Below, one piece after another: positions 6,679 through 10,450 of a DNA stretch of 10,450 nt (within the stretch, counting starts at the first letter, position 1; each line of letters starts with the position of its first letter). The translations under genes were made by a program, and so were the position numbers. The notes beneath the pieces are model-generated. The model was not told where the DNA came from and made no database searches. It worked only from the letters and a program-made list of their open reading frames with translations. Where the stretch lies: assembly GCA_028679935.1 (NCBI GenBank), contig JAJRAL010000024.1:1-10450 (forward strand). The letters are read 5' to 3'. The stretch is from Methanomassiliicoccales archaeon (GTDB taxonomy: Archaea > Thermoplasmatota > Thermoplasmata > Methanomassiliicoccales > UBA472).

Positions 6679-7782
6679 ATGAGAGAACTGAGCCCGAGAA
6701 GGGTAGTCGTCAAGATCGGCACCAACACGATCTGCGGTGCCGACGGCAAGGTCGACCAGTCCTATCTGGAGGACGTCGCAAGCCAGGTCATGGCCCTGAG
6801 CAAGCGGGGCATCGAGACGATCCTCGTCACCTCCGGCGCCATCGGCTCTGGATCGTCCGAACTAGGTCTGGACGGCAGGCAGAAGGACGTGGCGATGAAG
6901 CAGGCCTGCGCCGCGGTCGGTCAGGCGACCGTGATGATGGCATGGCGTGACGCTTTCAAGCGCCACGGCCGCACGGTCGGCCAGGTCCTCTTGACGTATG
7001 GAGCGTTCTCGGACCGCATCCGTTACCTCAATCTCAAGAAGGCGATCGAGGAGATGTTCCGCCTCGGCGTCGTCCCCGTGGTTAACGAGAACGACGTCAT
7101 CTCGACCGACGAGATCGAGGAGGTCTTCGGGGACAACGACAAGCTCTCCGCTCTCGTGGCGAGCAAGATCGACGCCGATCTTCTGATACTCCTCACCGAT
7201 GTCGACGGCCTCTACGATCGCAACCCAGAGGTCGATCCGGACGCCAAGCTCATCGGCACCGTCGACGAGATAACGAAGGACATCGAGCGAGCCGCCGGGT
7301 CGAACAAGAACGAGCGCTCGGTCGGTGGCATGAGGACGAAGCTCAACGCGGCGAAGGTCGCGATGGCGTCGGGCTGCAACATGGTCGTCGCCAACGGCTC
7401 TGTCGACGACGTCATCCTGAGGATCGTGAACGGCGACGAGATCGGGACGCTCTTCACCGCGAAGCGCAGATACTCGAACCGCGAGCGGTGGATCCTGTTC
7501 GCCGCGCCGAGGGGCAGGCTGGAGATCGACAAGGGGGCGGAGAAGGCTCTGCGCGCCGGCAAGTCCCTCCTTCCATGTGGCGTGCTCTCAAGCACCGGCC
7601 GGTTCAAAGAGGGCGACGTGGTGCGCATCAATGGCTTCGCCAAAGGCGTGGTGAACTTCTCGTCGAAGGAGCTGCCCGAGCTCATCGACCGGTGCAAGGT
7701 CGAAAAGGCGGGTGGCAACGGCAAGGTAGGCAACGACAAGGTCGTGGTCGGGCGAGAGAACATCGTCCTCCTGGAGCAGTAG
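6679..7782 (+). CDS. proB: Glutamate 5-kinase (gamma-glutamyl kinase) with C-terminal PUA domain
   Basis: ProB phosphorylates glutamate with ATP to gamma-glutamyl phosphate, the first and usually proline-inhibited step of proline synthesis. The amino acid kinase domain shows V-V-V-K-I-G-T-N, L-V-T-S-G-A-I-G-S-G, N-E-N-D-V-I-S-T, F-G-D-N-D-K-L-S-A-L-V-A, L-T-D-V-D-G-L-Y-D-R-N-P and V-G-G-M-R-T-K-L-N-A-A-K. A PUA domain covers about residues 268-345 and ends in a glycine/lysine-rich tail. I chose the ATG at 6679. It gives 367 residues, the same as E. coli ProB, with the K-I-G-T strand right after the start. The upstream in-frame ATG at 6649 would add 10 residues (M-R-R-G-Q-P-Q-A-R-T) and probably lies upstream of the transcription start. 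The gene ends 18 bases from the convergent HTH_10 gene. Confidence 0.93.
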   Translation: MRELSPRRVVVKIGTNTICGADGKVDQSYLEDVASQVMALSKRGIETILVTSGAIGSGSSELGLDGRQKDVAMKQACAAVGQATVMMAWRDAFKRHGRTVGQVLLTYGAFSDRIRYLNLKKAIEEMFRLGVVPVVNENDVISTDEIEEVFGDNDKLSALVASKIDADLLILLTDVDGLYDRNPEVDPDAKLIGTVDEITKDIERAAGSNKNERSVGGMRTKLNAAKVAMASGCNMVVANGSVDDVILRIVNGDEIGTLFTAKRRYSNRERWILFAAPRGRLEIDKGAEKALRAGKSLLPCGVLSSTGRFKEGDVVRINGFAKGVVNFSSKELPELIDRCKVEKAGGNGKVGNDKVVVGRENIVLLEQ

Positions 7783-7800
7783 GGCACCGTTCAGGTCTCG

Positions 7801-8433
7801 TCATTCCCTGAGGCGGAAGTAGTCGCTCAGGATGTTCTTCTCTCCACGCTTGAGGATCTCCGCGAGCGTCGAGGGGGCAACGTGGCACATGCCCGAGAGC
7901 CGCTTCACGTTGATCCGCCTCGGATAATCGAAGTATCCCTTCTCCAGCGCGAGACGGATGAGCTCCTCCTGTTTCCTCGTCGCGCTCTCCCTTGGCACCG
8001 CCGCGGAGAGGCGCTTGATGTCGACCTTCATGCCCTTGTCCTCGATCGTCTTCACAAGTTGGTGGAACGAGCCCTCTGTCCCGCAGGCGATGTGGAACTC
8101 CATCACGCCGTTGTCAAGGGCCCGGGCCGACTCCATGAAGCATCCCGCCCCCAGCACCATCCTGATCATGCCGCAGTTGCGGAGAGCGATCGAGCCGGAG
8201 ATCCTCTTCTCGGCCAGCGTCTCGATCTCCATGCTGAACACCTCCGGATGGGCGAGGATGTCCTCCACGATCTCCTTGCCCAGCCGAGGCGGGATGTCGA
8301 TCTCGAAGAGCGCCTGCCCGCCATCCTTCTGCCAGGGAACACAGTCGATTATGCGGATGCTCTGGCAATGCTTGTAGGCGATGTCAGTGATCCACGATCG
8401 CATTCCGGCGACTTGCAGGACCGCCTCCATCAT
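7801..8433 (-). CDS. HTH_10 (bacterio-opsin activator-type) transcriptional regulator with a cysteine-rich N-terminal domain
   Basis: The C-terminal 60 residues of this 210-residue protein form the archaeal HTH_10 domain. The hallmark G-Y-F-D-Y-P-R-R is at 166-173, followed by a recognition-helix region with S-T-L-A-E-I-L-K-R-G-E-K-N. HTH_10 proteins are archaeal transcription regulators. The N-terminal 150 residues match no family I can name, but hold five cysteines (23, 31, 87, 98, 117), including C-G-M-I-R-M-V-L-G-A-G-C; a sixth is at 183. This could be a metal-, redox- or cofactor-sensing part, which is speculation. Start ATG at 8433; a second ATG follows directly and a third lies at codon 11, and none has a clear Shine-Dalgarno, so the exact start is uncertain. 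It is divergent from the DUF1638 gene, the obvious candidate target. Confidence 0.85.
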   Translation of the reverse strand: MMEAVLQVAGMRSWITDIAYKHCQSIRIIDCVPWQKDGGQALFEIDIPPRLGKEIVEDILAHPEVFSMEIETLAEKRISGSIALRNCGMIRMVLGAGCFMESARALDNGVMEFHIACGTEGSFHQLVKTIEDKGMKVDIKRLSAAVPRESATRKQEELIRLALEKGYFDYPRRINVKRLSGMCHVAPSTLAEILKRGEKNILSDYFRLRE

Positions 8434-8523
8434 CGTCCCCGCTGATTGGGCCGCAGAGGGATGAATCTTCGCCTCCCCACGTGCTCACGGTGGAGGTATC
8501 TGGATGTTCCGGACCGGGAACGC

Positions 8524-8539
8524 TGTCCAGTTTTGGACA
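8524..8539. promoter_or_regulatory. Inverted repeat in the regulator/DUF1638 divergent region
   Basis: TGTCCAGTTTTGGACA is a perfect 6-bp dyad with a 4-base spacer. It lies 60 bases ahead of the DUF1638 start and 90 bases ahead of the regulator start. It is a candidate operator for the adjacent HTH_10 protein. It could also fold as a small RNA hairpin if transcription begins upstream. No convincing TATA box was found on either strand of this 166-base spacer. Confidence 0.4.
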
Positions 8540-8599
8540 ATCGAAAACGGGGTCATTTGCTTTGGTCAATAGAGCCCTCGGAAGGAGCAAGGTGGTCGG

Positions 8600-9277
8600 A
8601 TGAGGATTGGGATCGTCGCCTGCGAAGCGCTCAAGGAAGAGATCGAGTCGATCGTCGCCGGGGACCCCGACTTCGTGCACCACGAGTACCTCGACTTCGG
8701 GCTGCATCTATATCCCGACGAGCTCAAGAGCGAGATCATGAAGCGGTTGGAAACCCTTGAGGGGAAGGTCGACGCGGTCTTCCTCGGATTCGCCCATTGC
8801 CAGGCGCTGCGCGGGCTGCCTGCGATGGTCTCGGTACCGACCGCCATGCTGGAGATGGAGGACTGTCTCGCCGCGTTCCTGGGCGAGGACGTCTACGGCG
8901 CCGAGAAGCACAACGGCGGGATCACGTGGTTCTATCCGACGGGGTGGGCGAGGCGAGGGCCGGACGGGATCGTCAAGCTCTTCCACCTCGACTCGGCGAA
9001 GGACCAGGGCTACGAGCCAGAGTACTTCCTCAAGATCATGTTCACCGGCTTCAAGCGCTGCATGTACATCGACACCGGCGTCGCGACGGACGGCTGCCGC
9101 GAGACGACGCAGGCGCTTGCGGATCGGCTCGGGCTCCGCTACGTCGAGAGGTGCGGTACTCTGAACGCGATACGGGAGGCTATGCTGCGGACGAAAGACC
9201 TGGCTGCGGGATTGACCAACCCGGTCCGATCGGGCGACGCGAACAGAGTGAACGCCGGAGCGGCCTGCTCCGAGTGA
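8600..9277 (+). CDS. DUF1638 domain-containing protein
   Basis: The 225-residue product has the DUF1638 (PF07796) layout: a start strand ending in I-V-A-C-E (Cys8), then L-G-F-A-H-C-Q-A-L-R-G-L (Cys67), then M-E-D-C-L-A-A-F-L-G (Cys89), then G-I-T-W-F-Y-P-T-G-W. These three cysteines sit at the family's conserved positions and could bind a metal or cofactor. The fold looks like a soluble alpha/beta protein. The function is unknown. From memory, family members in methanogens and acetogens often sit beside corrinoid-dependent methyltransferase genes, but none is in this window. The start is supported by GGTGG at 8591-8595, 4 bases before the ATG, with AAGGAG a little further up. The HTH_10 regulator is divergent and probably controls it. 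The last 25 or so residues are low in structure and not part of the domain. Confidence 0.8.
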   Translation: MRIGIVACEALKEEIESIVAGDPDFVHHEYLDFGLHLYPDELKSEIMKRLETLEGKVDAVFLGFAHCQALRGLPAMVSVPTAMLEMEDCLAAFLGEDVYGAEKHNGGITWFYPTGWARRGPDGIVKLFHLDSAKDQGYEPEYFLKIMFTGFKRCMYIDTGVATDGCRETTQALADRLGLRYVERCGTLNAIREAMLRTKDLAAGLTNPVRSGDANRVNAGAACSE

Positions 9278-9300
9278 CGCACAACATCGGCGATTCTCAG

Positions 9301-9328
9301 TAGCCGACGATAACCATCGCGTCGGTTA
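9301..9328 (+). other. Stem-loop downstream of the DUF1638 gene
   Basis: TAGCCGACG (9301-9309) pairs with CGTCGGTTA (9320-9328) over nine pairs, one of them G-U, around a 10-base loop. It begins 23 bases after the DUF1638 stop. No U-run follows, so it is not a classical archaeal terminator. It may stabilise the 3' end of the message. I see nothing else definite in the rest of the 149-base spacer before ilvE. Confidence 0.4.
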
Positions 9329-9362
9329 GCCAGCCACGCCATAGCATCACTCGCGAATCGGC

Positions 9363-9420
9363 AAAGATTATTGTGCGAGCAGCACGTCATCGAGGCCTGT
9401 AGCCGGGGGATTACGGAGGT
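9363..9420 (+). promoter_or_regulatory. Possible TATA element and strong Shine-Dalgarno of ilvE
   Basis: AAAGATTATTG (9363-9373) is the only AT-rich element in this spacer and is a weak TATA candidate. GGAGGT at 9415-9420 is a strong Shine-Dalgarno, 6 bases before the GTG at 9427. It fixes that codon as the start in preference to the ATG at 9442. Confidence 0.45.
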
Positions 9421-9426
9421 TTTGGA

Positions 9427-10365
9427 GTGAGCGACTCATCGATGGTTTGGATGAACGGCGAGCTGATTGAGGAAGAGAAGGCCGTGGTGCCGCTGATGAC
9501 TCACTGCCTGCACTACGGGACCGGGGTCTTCGAGGGCATCCGGATATACCAAACCGAGAAGGGGAGGGCGATATTCCGACTCCACGACCACATGGTCCGC
9601 TTCCTCAACTCCGCGAAGGTGCTCGACATGCCGATCCCCTACACCCTCGACCAGCTGATCGACGCGGTCAAGCTGACCGTTCGCGAGACGACGGCCGAGG
9701 CGGACTACATCCGGCCGATCGCGTTCTACGCGACGAGCAAGAAGCCGAGGCGCATCACCCTCGACCCGCGAGGCTTCAACATCTGGGTCGCCGTCGGCAC
9801 TTCGTACATCGGAGCATACATGGGGGCTGAGGGGCTGGAGAACGGGGCGAAGGTCATCACCTCGTCCTGGCAGAAGCCGACCAACGCCTCGACGTCGCTG
9901 CAGGCGAAGATCTGCGGCAACTACGTGAACTCCGCCCTGGCGAAGATCGAGTCGGACCAGCTCGGCGCCTCCGAGTCCCTGATGCTCAACTCCAACGGCA
10001 CCGTCGCCGAGGGTCCGGGGGAGAACATCTTCATGGTGAGGGACGGAAAGCTCATCACCCCTCCGATCACGGCCGGAGTGCTGGAAGGTATCACCAAGGA
10101 CAGCGTGACGGTCCTGGCGAGGGAGAGGAAGATCGAGGTGATCGAGCGGGAGATCACCCGTTCCGAGATATTCTATGCCGACGAGTTCTTCATGACCGGG
10201 ACCGCGGCAGAGGTAACGCCGATAGCGAGCCTCGACGGAAGGCCGATCGGCACGGGCAAGACCGGTCCAATCACCAGGAGCCTGCAGAAGGCGTTCTTCG
10301 ATGCGGCGCGAGGTCAGGACCCTAAGCATGCCGACTGGCTCGACTACGTCGATCGAACCGGATGA
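9427..10365 (+). CDS. ilvE: Branched-chain amino acid aminotransferase (fold-type IV, PLP)
   Basis: IlvE interconverts leucine, isoleucine and valine with their 2-keto acids, using glutamate/2-oxoglutarate and PLP. It catalyses the last step of branched-chain amino acid synthesis. The 312-residue product has W-M-N-G-E-L early, H-Y-G-T-G-V-F-E-G-I-R, R-L-H-D-H-M, the PLP lysine in L-Q-A-K-I-C-G-N-Y (Lys161), the phosphate-binding E-G-P-G-E-N-I-F, and F-M-T-G-T-A-A-E-V-T-P-I near the end. Length and motifs are those of bacterial/archaeal IlvE, and the G-V-F-E-G-I-R motif separates it from D-amino-acid transaminases. The start is GTG, supported by GGAGGT 6 bases upstream. It stands alone here with no other ilv or leu genes nearby. 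A long open frame on the opposite strand is only a base-composition shadow. Confidence 0.95.
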   Translation: MSDSSMVWMNGELIEEEKAVVPLMTHCLHYGTGVFEGIRIYQTEKGRAIFRLHDHMVRFLNSAKVLDMPIPYTLDQLIDAVKLTVRETTAEADYIRPIAFYATSKKPRRITLDPRGFNIWVAVGTSYIGAYMGAEGLENGAKVITSSWQKPTNASTSLQAKICGNYVNSALAKIESDQLGASESLMLNSNGTVAEGPGENIFMVRDGKLITPPITAGVLEGITKDSVTVLARERKIEVIEREITRSEIFYADEFFMTGTAAEVTPIASLDGRPIGTGKTGPITRSLQKAFFDAARGQDPKHADWLDYVDRTG

Positions 10366-10412
10366 GAAGCTCGAAGACGCTTCCGTCCCGAGTCCATCGC
10401 GTTTCGAGGTCA

Positions 10413-10450
10413 AGAATCTATTAAGAGACGGCCCTTCCTATGAAAAGGCG
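10413..10450 (+). promoter_or_regulatory. TATA-like element at the right edge, possible promoter of a gene beyond the window
   Basis: AATCTATTAAGAG (10414-10426) is an AT-rich element in GC-rich DNA, followed by an ATG at 10440 (ATGAAAAGG) that runs off the window. The layout resembles that ahead of proB, where a TATA box lies about 20 bases before an in-frame but probably untranslated ATG. A start site would fall near 10444, so the real start codon may lie outside. Nothing can be said about the product. Confidence 0.3.

Noticed and set aside
9278..9426. tRNA or other structured RNA gene in the spacer before ilvE
   Set aside because: There is one simple hairpin, with no cloverleaf, T-loop or anticodon-arm pattern.
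9436..10413. 325-codon open frame antisense to ilvE
   Set aside because: High GC at third codon positions keeps the opposite strand open; the product is Arg/Asp/Val/Leu-rich without domains, while ilvE is unambiguous.
1..10450. CRISPR array, insertion sequence, attachment site or other mobile element
   Set aside because: I found no regularly spaced repeats, transposase or integrase motifs, or terminal inverted repeats; genes are metabolic, transport and regulatory with uniform composition.

Overview
The window reads as chromosomal DNA from a high-GC archaeon. Several genes carry TATA-like boxes at archaeal spacing and GGAGG-type Shine-Dalgarno sites. One regulator has the HTH_10 (bacterio-opsin-activator type) DNA-binding domain. 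There is also a DUF1638 protein and a large sequon-rich, membrane-anchored surface protein. My best guess is Thermoplasmatota, possibly a Methanomassiliicoccales-like methanogen. That placement is inference from gene content and base composition; no rRNA gene or diagnostic marker is present.

Region 1 (1-3660, minus strand) is a tightly packed three-gene transcription unit. Reading leftward from a well-defined promoter it encodes: (a) a secreted, C-terminally anchored protein with a DUF4430-like domain, a PQQ-type beta-propeller, a PKD domain and a fibronectin III domain; (b) a 286-residue exported protein with three ~47-residue repeats and a C-terminal DUF4430 (transcobalamin-like) domain; (c) an EcfT/CbiQ-type transmembrane subunit of an energy-coupling-factor importer, cut by the window edge. 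The spacers are only 4 bases each. The promoter carries two copies of a 15-17 bp dyad whose starts are 22 bp apart, which looks like a tandem operator. The most economical reading is a regulated capture-and-import system, with cobalamin/corrinoid the leading substrate candidate. This is the most novel item in the window.

Region 2 (3715-5220, minus strand) holds a six-helix HdeD/DUF308 membrane protein followed 44 bases later by a PhzF-family isomerase/epimerase that starts at GTG.

Region 3 (5260-7782, plus strand) is the glutamate-to-proline branch, in the order proA then proB. Each gene appears to have its own TATA box. The TATA position and family length both argue that proB starts at 6679, not at the upstream ATG at 6649.

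Region 4 (7801-9427) has a cysteine-rich HTH_10 regulator (minus), convergent with proB, and a divergently transcribed DUF1638 protein (plus). The 166 bp between them contains a perfect 6-4-6 dyad. A hairpin follows the DUF1638 gene. Region 5 is a branched-chain aminotransferase gene (ilvE, GTG start), then a TATA-like element at the right edge that may serve a gene beyond the window.

No rRNA, tRNA, CRISPR array, insertion sequence or integrase was seen, and no stretch longer than about 170 bases lacks a gene.
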